Shown here: in pieces, positions 54,228 to 63,040 of the stretch
How positions within the stretch are numbered: position 1 is the stretch's first letter
How the letters are laid out: the number at the start of each line of letters is the position of its first letter
Assembly: GCF_001730685.1 (NCBI RefSeq)
Contig: NZ_MDJR01000001.1
Coordinates: 620,001-684,000, forward strand
Reading direction: 5' to 3'
Length of the DNA stretch: 64,000 nt
Source of the DNA: Caloranaerobacter ferrireducens
Lineage (GTDB): Bacteria; Bacillota; Clostridia; Tissierellales; Thermohalobacteraceae
Made by a program: the position numbers and the translations under genes
The notes under the pieces: generated by a model
Told to the model about the DNA's origin: nothing
What the model saw: only the letters and a program-made list of their open reading frames with translations
The model's database searches: none

Positions 54228-56192
54228 TTGAAAACTATTAGCCATGGTTGTACATTAGATTGCTGGGATTGTTGTAAATTTAACGTGATAGTAAATGATA
54301 ATAGGGTAATTATGATTGAAGGAGATAAAAAACATCCTTACACAAAAGGTATAATATGTAAAAAAGGGAGAAAACATTTAGAGAGATTATATCACAAAGA
54401 AAGAGTTTATAACCCTCTATTTAAGAAAGGTAATAAATGGATAGAAATAGATTATGATGAAGCGCTAGAAATAGTAAGTGAAAGACTTAGATTTTATATT
54501 GAAAAATACGGCTCTAATTGTATATTACATTATTTTGAATCAGGTTCTGGAGGGGTATTAAAATCAATTGAAAATGTTTTTTTCAACTTCCTTGGAGGTA
54601 TAACATTAACATCTGGAAGTACTTGTTGGGGTGCTGGAATACAAGCTCAAATTTTTGATTTTGGTGATGTTAAAGGACATTCATTAGAAGATATGTTCAA
54701 TGCAAAAAACATAGTATTATGGGGTAGAAATCCAGCTAATACTTCAATACATTTATTTCATACTCTTAAGGAAGCAAAGAAAAAAGGTATTAAGATTATT
54801 GTTATAGATCCTATTTATACAGATACAGCTAAGATATCAGATATGTTTATTAGAGTAAATCCATCAACTGATGGGGCATTAGCAATAGCAATAACCAAAA
54901 TAGCTATAGAAAAAGGATATATAGATTTAGATTTTATAAAAAAACATGTAAAAGGATTTGATGAATATAAGAAATACATAGAAAAATTAAGTTTAGATTA
55001 TTTAATAAAAGAGTGTGGTGTAAAAAAAGAAATAATTGAGAATTTAGCATACATATATGGTATTGAAAAACCAGTAACAACCTATCCTGGGTATGGATTG
55101 CAGAAATACCATAATGGAGGTAATACAATTAGAGCAATAGACGCATTAGCGGCTATAACTGGCAATATTGGGAAGAAAGGTAATGGCGTCAATTATGCGA
55201 ATAGAGTATATCCTGATGTATTAAATTTAGATCCATTTGATAGTATAAAATTTGGTAAGAACACTAGATATGTTGATATTTCGGAATTATATGACTTTAT
55301 ATTAAATGAAAATAATCCACCAATTAAAGTTTTATTTGTGAGTAAAGCTAATCCACTTGCTCAATTACCTAATTTAAATAAAGCTAAATTAGCGTTTAAT
55401 AATATAGAATTTAAAATATGTATAGATATGTTTATGACTGATACAGCTAAAAATTGCGATCTTTTTTTACCATGTACAAATACTTTAGAGAGTGAAGATA
55501 TTGTATTTTCTTCAATGAATAATCCATATATTATCTATAATGAAAAAGCAGTTGAACCAAAAAATAAATTGATGGATGAATATTATTTTTTTAAAGAACT
55601 TGCTAGAAAAATGGGTATTGAAAAATATCCAAATGTATCTAAACTTGAATATATACAAAAAATCGTGGAACCTTTGTTGAGGAAGAATATAACTTTAGAG
55701 GATATAAAGAAAGGTTATGTAACAATTCAGAATGAAGATGTTGCTTGGCATGATTTAATATTTAAAACACCGTCAGGGAAAATTGAAATTTATTCAGAAA
55801 AAGCGGCTGAATATGGACTAAGTCCATTTCCTATTTATCAGAATAGAAATAGTAAAATAAATAAAATTAGACTAATAACAAGTCATGCTAAAGATTCAAT
55901 TTTTAGTCAACATTTTATTGATGTAAAAGGTATTTCAGAAGCTTTTATTAACTATAATACGGCAAGAAAGTACAATATAAAAGATAGAGAAAAGGTTATT
56001 TTAAAATCAAAAAATGGAAGAATAAATGTAGAAGTAGTAATAAATGAAAATATACCTGATAATGTTGTACATATGTATACAGGTTGGTGGGAAAAGCATG
56101 GGAATCCAAACTTTTTAACAGATAATATAGATTCAGATATGGGAGGACAGATTGCATATTATGATACTTTTGTTGAAATAGTAAAAAAATGA
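54228..56192 (+). CDS. Molybdopterin oxidoreductase (DMSO reductase superfamily)
   Basis: A 654-residue molybdenum or tungsten enzyme. An N-terminal 4Fe-4S site is formed by Cys8, Cys12, Cys15 or Cys16 and Cys44. The Mo-coordinating residue is probably Cys133 in GSTCWG. Cofactor-binding blocks WGRNPANTS and a C-terminal dinucleotide domain follow. No electron-transfer or anchor subunit adjoins, and no signal peptide is present, so it is a soluble cytoplasmic single-subunit enzyme with unknown substrate. TTG start after AGGTGGTG, 11 bases after the kinase, so the two may be cotranscribed. Confidence 0.85.
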   Translation: MKTISHGCTLDCWDCCKFNVIVNDNRVIMIEGDKKHPYTKGIICKKGRKHLERLYHKERVYNPLFKKGNKWIEIDYDEALEIVSERLRFYIEKYGSNCILHYFESGSGGVLKSIENVFFNFLGGITLTSGSTCWGAGIQAQIFDFGDVKGHSLEDMFNAKNIVLWGRNPANTSIHLFHTLKEAKKKGIKIIVIDPIYTDTAKISDMFIRVNPSTDGALAIAITKIAIEKGYIDLDFIKKHVKGFDEYKKYIEKLSLDYLIKECGVKKEIIENLAYIYGIEKPVTTYPGYGLQKYHNGGNTIRAIDALAAITGNIGKKGNGVNYANRVYPDVLNLDPFDSIKFGKNTRYVDISELYDFILNENNPPIKVLFVSKANPLAQLPNLNKAKLAFNNIEFKICIDMFMTDTAKNCDLFLPCTNTLESEDIVFSSMNNPYIIYNEKAVEPKNKLMDEYYFFKELARKMGIEKYPNVSKLEYIQKIVEPLLRKNITLEDIKKGYVTIQNEDVAWHDLIFKTPSGKIEIYSEKAAEYGLSPFPIYQNRNSKINKIRLITSHAKDSIFSQHFIDVKGISEAFINYNTARKYNIKDREKVILKSKNGRINVEVVINENIPDNVVHMYTGWWEKHGNPNFLTDNIDSDMGGQIAYYDTFVEIVKK

Positions 56193-56215
56193 TTTATAAA
56201 TACTTTTCGATTAAG

Positions 56216-56334
56216 AACAAAATCTTCGATTTAAATAAATTTAGGAAGATTTTGTTGAAATCCATAAACGGAAATTATATTAAAAATTATCTACAATTTA
56301 ATTTGGTATATAATTTCCTATGGATTATAAAAAA
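56216..56334 (+). repeat. Interspersed two-stem repeat, copy E (+)
   Basis: About 119 bp in near-consensus form. Stem 1: AACAAAATCTTC with GAAGATTTTGTT (perfect 12 bp). Stem 2: AATCCATAAACGGAAATTAT with ATAATTTCCTATGGATT, leaving an AAC bulge. It lies between the oxidoreductase and a convergent glycosyltransferase gene, touching the terminator at 56329. Confidence 0.88.
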
Positions 56335-56366
56335 GCTGAGGGATTTTAAATTCCCCAGCTTTTTTA
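56329..56366. terminator. Bidirectional terminator
   Basis: A stem of AAAAAAGCTG-A-GGGA with TTCCC-CAGCTTTTTT, with A/T runs on both sides, between convergent genes. Confidence 0.85.
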
Positions 56367-56370
56367 TTAG

Positions 56371-57108
56371 TTATTCAATTTTCTCAATATAAGATTTGTA
56401 ATCTTCAATTTTTCCAATTTTAATACATAGCTTCATAAAATACTCGTCTGTGATTTTCCACGTATGAGAGCTGGTTTTACCATGTCTTATATAAACATAA
56501 TTATATTTATCATGAGAGTAAATTTTGAAACCTTTTTTAATACAATCCTTACAAAAATTAACATCTTCTCCTAAAGTAATGTTCCTAAATTTTACTTTCT
56601 TAAAAACATCCTTTTTTATTATCATAGTTGGGCCTTCGATTCTTGTTAGATAGCGATTTTCTTTTTTAGGGTTTCTAACAGCTAATGTTTTACTAGCTTC
56701 AAAATAGACAAAAGTTGTGGATTTTCCAACTATGTCTGCATTGGTATTTAATAAAGCTTTAATTGAGCTAGTTAGGTAATAAGGAGAATAATAGTCATCA
56801 TCATCAAATTTTGCTATAATTTCATGTTTACTTTTATTAACTGCAAAGTTTAAACATTCTCCTAGACTTATATTTTCATCAATTTGATAGATACTTATGT
56901 TTTGAAAACTAGAAGCTTTTAGTTTCCATTTATTAATATCCATTATATTTTTATTTAAAATTATAATTAATTCTTTTATTTTGTAAAATTGTCTATTAAA
57001 GTTTTCAAAAATATTATTCATATAGTTTGGCCTATTAGTGCATGTTATAACAGATATACCAATATTAGTTGATTTGTTGGAAGCAGATGAGTTTTTATTA
57101 TAACTCAT
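56371..57108 (-). CDS. Family 2 glycosyltransferase
   Basis: A 245-residue GT-A glycosyltransferase. After a Ser/Asn-rich N-terminus of about 18 residues comes ISVITCTNRPNYM, then the DXD-type FDDDDYYSP near residue 104 and an ED-type GEDVNFC segment. No membrane helix. ATG 57108 is chosen because GAGGTG lies before it; the GTG at 57117 is part of that site. Related GT2 genes in Firmicutes occur in spore- and surface-glycan loci; the acceptor is unknown. Confidence 0.8.
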   Translation of the reverse strand: MSYNKNSSASNKSTNIGISVITCTNRPNYMNNIFENFNRQFYKIKELIIILNKNIMDINKWKLKASSFQNISIYQIDENISLGECLNFAVNKSKHEIIAKFDDDDYYSPYYLTSSIKALLNTNADIVGKSTTFVYFEASKTLAVRNPKKENRYLTRIEGPTMIIKKDVFKKVKFRNITLGEDVNFCKDCIKKGFKIYSHDKYNYVYIRHGKTSSHTWKITDEYFMKLCIKIGKIEDYKSYIEKIE

Positions 57109-57230
57109 AAAATACACCTCATTTAGTTTAATTTACTATAGGCTTATCTGTAGCATTATTCTACAGAAAGTAGTAACATAATCCATAACTTTAAATATAC
57201 TAGTACTATAAATATAAAGGGGGGATAATT

Positions 57231-57527
57231 ACGAAGAAAAAATACTTTAAAGATGATAAATACTATATAGCAGTCTTTGATACAAAGAATAATGCAATTC
57301 AATTGTATTATATTCTAGAAAAGAAAGGTGTTAATAAGTTTCAGTTGATTTCGACTCCTTGTCAACTCAGTTTTGGTTGTAGTTATTCAATTAAATTCAA
57401 TGATATAGAAGATTTTCAAATACTTAAGAGAGAAGCAAGTAAGTATAATAAACATGTACGTAGAGTATATAGAGTAGAAAGAATTAATGGTAAAAAGCAA
57501 ATTAAACAGATCAACGACATTATTTAA
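57231..57527 (+). CDS. DUF3343 protein, apparently starting at ACG
   Basis: A 98-residue protein of the DUF3343 type, marked by YYIAVFDTKNNAIQLYYIL, then LISTPCQLSFGCSYSI; the family has been proposed to carry sulfur or selenium. The frame is open from 57222, directly after AAAGGGGGG, but has no ATG, GTG or TTG until 57303, which would remove the N-terminal beta strand. ACG at 57231, six bases after the ribosome-binding site, sits where ATG is expected; ATT at 57228 is another option. It overlaps the convergent gene by eight bases at its 3' end. Confidence 0.65.
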   Translation, partial: TKKKYFKDDKYYIAVFDTKNNAIQLYYILEKKGVNKFQLISTPCQLSFGCSYSIKFNDIEDFQILKREASKYNKHVRRVYRVERINGKKQIKQINDII

Positions 57528-59091
57528 AGAATTCTTTTAATTTAGTAATCAAATTTTTCTTAGGTGTATTTTCAATTATGTTTTTTAAATTATTTATTTG
57601 AGATTCTAAATTTTCAATATATAGTAGATTTTTTTCATATTTTTCTTTTATCGATTTTATGATTTGTGATATGTCTTGATTTTCTTTTTTATATTCGTCT
57701 ACTAAATCGTTCAAACTATCTAATTTACTTAAAATTGAATTTAAGTCATATTTATCTGACTTTATCTTATTTTCTAAATCCTTTGTATTATTTAGTAATA
57801 GTTTCTCTATTTCTCTTTTTATCAAATTAATATTATATGTTTTAGAAAAAATATTTTTTATCTGACGATTTGTATTGTCAACAAATTCTTTTATATTGTT
57901 ATCTTCAAAAATAAGAGGTTCATTTTTAGCATTAACTATATTTGTGTTGTTGGACTTATTTGTAATTTTATTTTTCTGATTTATTGTTGCTGTATCTAAG
58001 TTTAACTTAGAAATTTTCATATTATTGTCTGTAGAATTTTTTGTGTCTGATATGTTTGTGTTGAGATATTTACAATATAATTCTATGGTATCAGTAATCT
58101 TTGCATATATATGGTTAATTTTTATTTTATTTTTTTCCTTAGGATTATTAGATATATATCTGAAATATTTCCAGTTTTGATTTTCAAGATTGCTTAGAGT
58201 GATGTCATCTGTCCATGAAAATCCAAAATCTTTAGAAATTAAACCTCTAATTGAGTTATTTTGCTTATATAATATACGTAAAACTCCAAAATCTTCATAG
58301 ATTACAGGGTGTGTGTAAGTGCTATGAGATAAAGGTAATTCAATGGATTTCCATTTACCTTTTTGGTTAGTAATTACTGGACGTTGTTTATAAATGAAGC
58401 GCAGATCGCTATTATCGAGTTTAGACCAAACTAAATGTATTACATTTCTGTTATCGACGAATATATAAGGGTGTAGGTTATCAACTGATGTATCAGATAC
58501 TCTTATAGGATATTTTGACCAATTTTTTAAAAATGAACTGTAATGTGTGTAATATATTTGCTGGGTTCTATTTTCTATATTTTTATATATTAAATGAATA
58601 TTACCAAGTTTATCAAAATCTAAGTAATAAGGACTCATATATTTTCCAGGTGTAATACTAATTACATTTTTCTTTTCCCAAGTTTGTTTATTTCCGACAA
58701 TATGTTGAATAGTCCAAACTGTAGAATTAATAATATTACTAAATGCATAGAAAATATGTATTTCATCTTTTATTACTTTTAAATAAAAATAATCATATCT
58801 ATTGGACTTTATATCAAGTGTTGTAAGATGTTTTTCTGATAATGTATCTTTAAAGTAAACGTAGTATATAATTTCTCCTGTTTTTGTAATGCAAAGTATG
58901 TGTATTTTATCATTAATATCGATGTCTACAGAATAATCTATGATGTCTAAGCTTATAAGTTCTTTAGATTTTAAAATTTTTCTATTTTCATCATATACAT
59001 TACTAAAAATGATATTGTTTTTATAAAAAATATTGTAGTAAATACCAGTTGAAGTTCTAATTATAAAACTTTCTTTAGAATGTAAACTCAT
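57520..59091 (-). CDS. Asp-box beta-propeller-like protein with C-terminal coiled coil
   Basis: Protein of 523 residues, not firmly recognised. Residues 1-340 have repeating beta-rich units with HIxxxY-type strands, and one exact Asp-box (SKDFGFSW, SxDxGxxW) as in sialidase-like propellers. Residues about 345-425 are Asn/Thr/Lys-rich and the last 100 form a coiled coil with a leucine/isoleucine heptad pattern. No signal peptide. ATG 59091 after GGGGTG is preferred over GTG 59100. It is divergent from a probable spore protein, so a spore-surface role is plausible; not shown. Confidence 0.65.
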   Translation of the reverse strand: MSLHSKESFIIRTSTGIYYNIFYKNNIIFSNVYDENRKILKSKELISLDIIDYSVDIDINDKIHILCITKTGEIIYYVYFKDTLSEKHLTTLDIKSNRYDYFYLKVIKDEIHIFYAFSNIINSTVWTIQHIVGNKQTWEKKNVISITPGKYMSPYYLDFDKLGNIHLIYKNIENRTQQIYYTHYSSFLKNWSKYPIRVSDTSVDNLHPYIFVDNRNVIHLVWSKLDNSDLRFIYKQRPVITNQKGKWKSIELPLSHSTYTHPVIYEDFGVLRILYKQNNSIRGLISKDFGFSWTDDITLSNLENQNWKYFRYISNNPKEKNKIKINHIYAKITDTIELYCKYLNTNISDTKNSTDNNMKISKLNLDTATINQKNKITNKSNNTNIVNAKNEPLIFEDNNIKEFVDNTNRQIKNIFSKTYNINLIKREIEKLLLNNTKDLENKIKSDKYDLNSILSKLDSLNDLVDEYKKENQDISQIIKSIKEKYEKNLLYIENLESQINNLKNIIENTPKKNLITKLKEFFK

Positions 59092-59202
59092 AACATTCAC
59101 CCCACAAAAAATTTATAAAAATATGCACCAAAGTTGCTATATTTCATAATATGAAAGTAAAGATGAATTTATTAAATTAATTATTTAGAGGGGTGAAAAT
59201 AT

Positions 59203-59841
59203 ATGACAAATGGATTTGATCCAAGTCCTGGTGATCCAATAATGGAAAATGATTTGAGTTATATTACAGAAACAGTGTGTATAATAGCAGATAAAGTATA
59301 TGCTCATTGTCAACAAAGAGAATGTTTTCCTGAAGTAGAAGTAGATTTAGAAGGTGGAACATTTAAGAGTATCAGATTTAAACCAGGATTTATTGTAGAT
59401 GGGACTTTAGTTGTTACTGATTTACCAAACAGACCTAATTTTAAAAGAGTAAGATTTACTTTAAGAATACCATATGAAATAACAAGAACTGACGGAACTG
59501 TAATAGAAGGATTCTTACCTGATATACTTAAAGATATAGTAATGTTTATTCCACCTGCAAGAGATGAATTTGAATTTAGAATTGTAGTTGAAACTAGGTC
59601 ACAAGTATTAGATACACCAACTGAAATTGACGGATTATTGAAGTTCGCTGTTGGTACTTTCTTGATTGTCAAAGTAGTTGGTAGAGTACAGTTGTTAATA
59701 CCAGCATTTGGTTTCTGTCCTGAACCACCAGAATGTGAAGAATTTAGTCCAGAAGAAGATATTTGTAGACAATTTGATTATGAACCATTCCCTGATTTCT
59801 TCCCACCACAATTTGAAGATTTATTCCCAGGAACAGAGTAA
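59203..59841 (+). CDS. Probable spore-associated protein
   Basis: A 212-residue acidic protein without signal peptide. The segment ITETVCIIADKVYAHCQQREC near residues 20-43 is a pattern I associate with clostridial spore-coat or SipL-like proteins; a beta-rich middle domain follows and the C-terminus is Pro/Phe/Asp-rich with a CPEPPEC motif. Base use is more GC-balanced than neighbours, suggesting high expression. AGAGGGGTG precedes the ATG. A terminator follows. The spore link is moderately sure; exact role unknown. Confidence 0.6.
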   Translation: MTNGFDPSPGDPIMENDLSYITETVCIIADKVYAHCQQRECFPEVEVDLEGGTFKSIRFKPGFIVDGTLVVTDLPNRPNFKRVRFTLRIPYEITRTDGTVIEGFLPDILKDIVMFIPPARDEFEFRIVVETRSQVLDTPTEIDGLLKFAVGTFLIVKVVGRVQLLIPAFGFCPEPPECEEFSPEEDICRQFDYEPFPDFFPPQFEDLFPGTE

Positions 59842-59848
59842 TGTAGTT

Positions 59849-59882
59849 AAAAAAGAGGTGCAAGTAGCACCTTCTTTTTTTC
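59849..59882 (+). terminator. Rho-independent terminator of the spore-type gene
   Basis: Stem AAAAAGAGGTGC/GCACCTTCTTTTT with a five-base loop and T-run. Confidence 0.88.
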
Positions 59883-59943
59883 TGTAGTTAAAATTAACAA
59901 TAAACTAAAAAAAACATAAAGTGTTAATGAAAGGAGGAAGAGG

Positions 59944-60978
59944 ATGAAAGGTATAATATTATCTGCTGGTAAAGCTACAAGATTATATCCATTAACTAAA
60001 AATATTCCAAAAACAACATTGAAAGTTTTAAACAAGTCAATTTTAGAACGAATCATAGATTCATTTATTAAGGCAAATATTAAGGAAATAGGAATAGTAA
60101 TAAATGGAAAAGAGGAAAAATATGTTGATATTTTAAAGAGTTTTCATCATGAAAATGTTAATATTCGGTTTTTCTATCAAAGAGAACCTTTAGGGATAGC
60201 ACATAGTGTACTACAAGTTGAGGATTTTATCGATAAAGATTTTGTTTTAATATTAGGTGACAATATTTATGATATAGATTTAAAAGAAAATATAAGAATA
60301 TTTTATAAAGAAAAAAGTAACAGTCATTTAATAGTGAAAAAAGTAAAACAACCTGAAAGATTTGGTATAATTAAAGTATTAGACGATAAAATCATAGATA
60401 TTAAAGAAAAACCTAAAATAGCGACAAGTAATATGGCAATAACAGGCCTTTATATATTTGATAAAAGTATCTTTAAAGCGTGTAGAAGTATAAAACCATC
60501 GAAAAGAGGAGAATATGAGATAACTGATGCTATAAAGTATCTTATAGATAATAATTATAAGGTAACGTTTAGTGAAACAGAAAAATGGTGGATGGATATA
60601 GGTACACCTGATGATATTTTTGAAGCTAATAAATATTTTTTAAATAAAATAAATATATCTATTGAAGGTTACGTGGATGATAATTGTAAAATATATGGGA
60701 AAGTTAAAATCGGAAAAAATACAAAATTAATAAATTCTTATATTAAAGGACCTGTTTTTATTGGAAAAGACTCTTTTATAAGTAATTGTATAATAGAACC
60801 ATATACTATAATTGGTGATAATGTAAATATAGAAAATATTAAAGTAGAAGAATCTTCTATTTACGATACTATTTTATTAAAAGATAGTAAAATTCATATT
60901 GTTAAAAGTATAGTTGTTGATAATACAGTGTATTATAAAACTAAAAATAATATATTTAACTATTATTACATTGAATAG
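59944..60978 (+). CDS. Sugar-1-phosphate nucleotidyltransferase
   Basis: A 344-residue protein with an N-terminal GT-A nucleotidyltransferase domain and a C-terminal left-handed beta-helix. The nucleotide loop reads LSAGKATRLYPLT, replacing the usual GGxGTRL; the KP-type IPKTTLKVLNKSI and GDNIYD follow. It resembles RmlA/GlmU-type enzymes that make NDP-sugars. With GT2 at 56.4 kb and the epimerase at 49 kb it fits a glycan pathway. GAAAGGAGG precedes the ATG. Confidence 0.82.
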   Translation: MKGIILSAGKATRLYPLTKNIPKTTLKVLNKSILERIIDSFIKANIKEIGIVINGKEEKYVDILKSFHHENVNIRFFYQREPLGIAHSVLQVEDFIDKDFVLILGDNIYDIDLKENIRIFYKEKSNSHLIVKKVKQPERFGIIKVLDDKIIDIKEKPKIATSNMAITGLYIFDKSIFKACRSIKPSKRGEYEITDAIKYLIDNNYKVTFSETEKWWMDIGTPDDIFEANKYFLNKINISIEGYVDDNCKIYGKVKIGKNTKLINSYIKGPVFIGKDSFISNCIIEPYTIIGDNVNIENIKVEESSIYDTILLKDSKIHIVKSIVVDNTVYYKTKNNIFNYYYIE

Positions 60979-60990
60979 TTATGTTTGTTT

Positions 60991-61017
60991 AAGGGATAAA
61001 AGTCCCTTATTATTTTT
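60991..61017 (+). terminator. Terminator after the nucleotidyltransferase
   Basis: Stem AAGGGA/TCCCTT with a six-base loop, followed by ATTATTTTT. Confidence 0.75.
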
Positions 61018-61030
61018 GTTAAGTTTTTTT

Positions 61031-61150
61031 AACAAAATCTTCGATTTAAATAAAAATTAAGGAAGATTTTGTTGAAATCCATTACGAAAATTATATTTTA
61101 AATTATTTATTATTTAAAAATGTATATAATTTTCTATGGTTTATAAAAAT
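61031..61150 (+). repeat. Interspersed two-stem repeat, copy F (+)
   Basis: About 120 bp just upstream of the iscR promoter. Stem 1 AACAAAATCTTC/GAAGATTTTGTT is perfect; stem 2 has a changed CCATTACGAAAATTAT arm paired with ATAATTTTCTATGG, showing matching changes on both arms (GGAAA to GAAAA and TTTCC to TTTTC). Confidence 0.87.
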
Positions 61151-61159
61151 ATTTGAATG

Positions 61160-61188
61160 TTGACAGATTTAGTAGGTTATAATATACT
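61160..61188 (+). promoter_or_regulatory. Promoter of iscR
   Basis: TTGACA at 61160-61165 and TATACT at 61183-61188 with a 17-base gap, about 50 bases before iscR. Confidence 0.85.
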
Positions 61189-61196
61189 TAATGTAG

Positions 61197-61221
61197 AATT
61201 CCAAGTGATTCACTAGGGATT
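61197..61221. promoter_or_regulatory. Candidate Rrf2/IscR operator
   Basis: A 25-bp imperfect palindrome: AATTCCAAGTGA and TCACTAGGGATT around a central T, with 10 of 12 positions symmetric. It sits just downstream of the -10, where a bound repressor would block transcription, so autoregulation by the next gene is likely. Confidence 0.7.
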
Positions 61222-61237
61222 ATAAAGAGGTGATAGT

Positions 61238-61687
61238 ATGAAGTTATCTACAAAAGGAAGGTATGGTTTAAAAGCAATGTTTGAATTAGCAAAAAGATAT
61301 GGAGAAGGTCCGATACCCCTGAAAAGCATTGCTGATAGCCAGGATATATCAGAGAATTATTTGGAACAGCTTATTTCTGTTTTGAAAAAGGAAGGCATTG
61401 TAAATAGTGTACGTGGAGCACAAGGAGGATATTTATTAGCATGCCCTCCTAAAGATATAACAGTTGGTAGAATTTTAAGAGCTTTAGAAGGTGATTTAGC
61501 TCCTACTGATTGTGTTATTAAAGATGAAGCTTTTAAATGTGATAGAGAGGATTTTTGTGTAACAAAAACTATTTGGATTAAGATAAGAGACAGTATAAAT
61601 GATGTAATTGATTCAGTAACTTTACAAGATATGGTTGATGAGCATTATAAAATGAATAAAAATAAAGGTTATATGTATTATATATAG
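61238..61687 (+). CDS. iscR: Rrf2-family regulator IscR
   Basis: Fe-S-sensing repressor of 149 residues: N-terminal winged helix MKLSTKGRYGLKAMFELA and a cluster region with Cys92, Cys101 and Cys107. The first Cys spacing is C-x8-C rather than the C-x5-C of Escherichia coli, and no His follows at +3. A near-palindrome overlaps the promoter. iscS and iscU follow after repeat copy G. CymR-type cysteine control is an alternative, but the Cys triad and neighbours favour IscR. Confidence 0.88.
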   Translation: MKLSTKGRYGLKAMFELAKRYGEGPIPLKSIADSQDISENYLEQLISVLKKEGIVNSVRGAQGGYLLACPPKDITVGRILRALEGDLAPTDCVIKDEAFKCDREDFCVTKTIWIKIRDSINDVIDSVTLQDMVDEHYKMNKNKGYMYYI

Positions 61688-61805
61688 CAAAATCTTCGAA
61701 TTAAACAAAAATTGAGGAAGATTTTGCTGAAATCCATAAACGGAAATTATATCTATAATTATACACTATTTAAAAAGATATATAATTTCCTATGGATTAT
61801 AAAAA
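61687..61805 (+). repeat. Interspersed two-stem repeat, copy G (+)
   Basis: About 119 bp from the iscR stop codon to 57 bases before iscS. Stem 1 has GCAAAATCTTC and GAAGATTTTGC, a matching G-C change from other copies; stem 2 is consensus. It is inside the iscR-iscSU interval in the same direction, so it should be in the RNA. Confidence 0.88.
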
Positions 61806-61861
61806 GCCTTTTATTGTGTTAAAATAAAATGAAATTTAACTGTTATATAGGAGGTTTTCTT

Positions 61862-63040
61862 ATGAGGAAATATGTATATATGGATTATGCTGCTACAACT
61901 CCTGTTAAAAAGGAAGTTTTAGAAGAGATGATACCATATTTTACAGATAAATATGGTAATCCATCAAGTATATATAGAATAGGCAGAGAATCTAGAGCAG
62001 CAATTGATGAAGCTAGAGAAAAGGTTGCTAAAATAATAGGCGCTAAATCTAAAGAAATTTATTTTACAAGTGGAGGTTCAGAATCTGATAACTGGGCTAT
62101 TAAAGGAGTTGCATTTGCAAATAGAGATAAAGGTAATCATATTATAACTAGTAAGATTGAACATCACGCAGTATTACATGCTTGTGAATATTTAGAAAAA
62201 CATGGTTTTGAAGTTACTTATTTAGATGTAGACGAATATGGTATAGTTGATTTAGAGCAGCTTAGAAATGCTATAACTGATAAAACTATTTTAATTACCA
62301 TTATGTTTGCTAATAATGAGATAGGAACTATACAGCCTATTGAAGAAATAGGTAAAATAGCAAGAGAAAAAGGAGTTTATTTCCACACTGATGCAGTTCA
62401 GGCTATAGGTAATATTGAGATTGATGTTAATGAACTTAACGTAGATTTACTTTCTATGTCAGCACATAAATTCTATGGTCCTAAGGGTGTTGGTGTATTG
62501 TATATCAGAGAAGGTGTTAAAATCCATCCTTTTGTACATGGTGGTGCTCAAGAAAAAAATAGAAGAGCTGGAACTGAAAATGTTGCAGGAATAGTAGGAT
62601 TAGCAAAAGCATTAGAATTAGCTTATGAAAACTTAGAAGAGCATAATAAAAAGCTAATTTATTTAAGAAACAAACTTATTAAAGAGGTTACTAGTAAAAT
62701 TGACTATGTAAGATTGAATGGACATCCAGAAAAAAGGTTACCAGGAAATGTGAATTTTTCAATAGAATTTATTGAAGGTGAAGCTTTACTATTGAGTTTA
62801 GACATGATGGGAATAGCTGCATCTAGTGGATCTGCTTGTACTTCTGGTTCACTAGATCCATCGCATGTATTACTTGCAATAGGGTTGCCTCATGAAATAG
62901 CACATGGTTCACTAAGATTTACATTAGGAGATTTCAATACAGAAGAAGATGTGGACTATGTAGTTGAGAATTTAGTTAAGATTGTAGAAAGATTAAGAGA
63001 AATGTCACCATTGTATGAGAGTGTAAGGGAGGGTAAATAA
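61862..63040 (+). CDS. iscS: Cysteine desulfurase
   Basis: PLP enzyme supplying sulfur for Fe-S clusters and tRNA thiolation; 392 residues. The start VYMDYAATTPV, PLP-lysine SMSAHKFYGPKG near residue 203 and catalytic Cys in SSGSACTSGS near residue 325 are present. The ATG at 61862 follows ATAGGAGG; the ATG at 61829 has no site. Its stop shares bases with iscU (TAATG). Confidence 0.95.
   Translation: MRKYVYMDYAATTPVKKEVLEEMIPYFTDKYGNPSSIYRIGRESRAAIDEAREKVAKIIGAKSKEIYFTSGGSESDNWAIKGVAFANRDKGNHIITSKIEHHAVLHACEYLEKHGFEVTYLDVDEYGIVDLEQLRNAITDKTILITIMFANNEIGTIQPIEEIGKIAREKGVYFHTDAVQAIGNIEIDVNELNVDLLSMSAHKFYGPKGVGVLYIREGVKIHPFVHGGAQEKNRRAGTENVAGIVGLAKALELAYENLEEHNKKLIYLRNKLIKEVTSKIDYVRLNGHPEKRLPGNVNFSIEFIEGEALLLSLDMMGIAASSGSACTSGSLDPSHVLLAIGLPHEIAHGSLRFTLGDFNTEEDVDYVVENLVKIVERLREMSPLYESVREGK

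Noticed and set aside
56189-56392. A 67-codon open frame starting at the oxidoreductase stop
   Set aside because: It lies wholly in repeat copy E and the following terminator; the apparent protein is just a translation of the stems.
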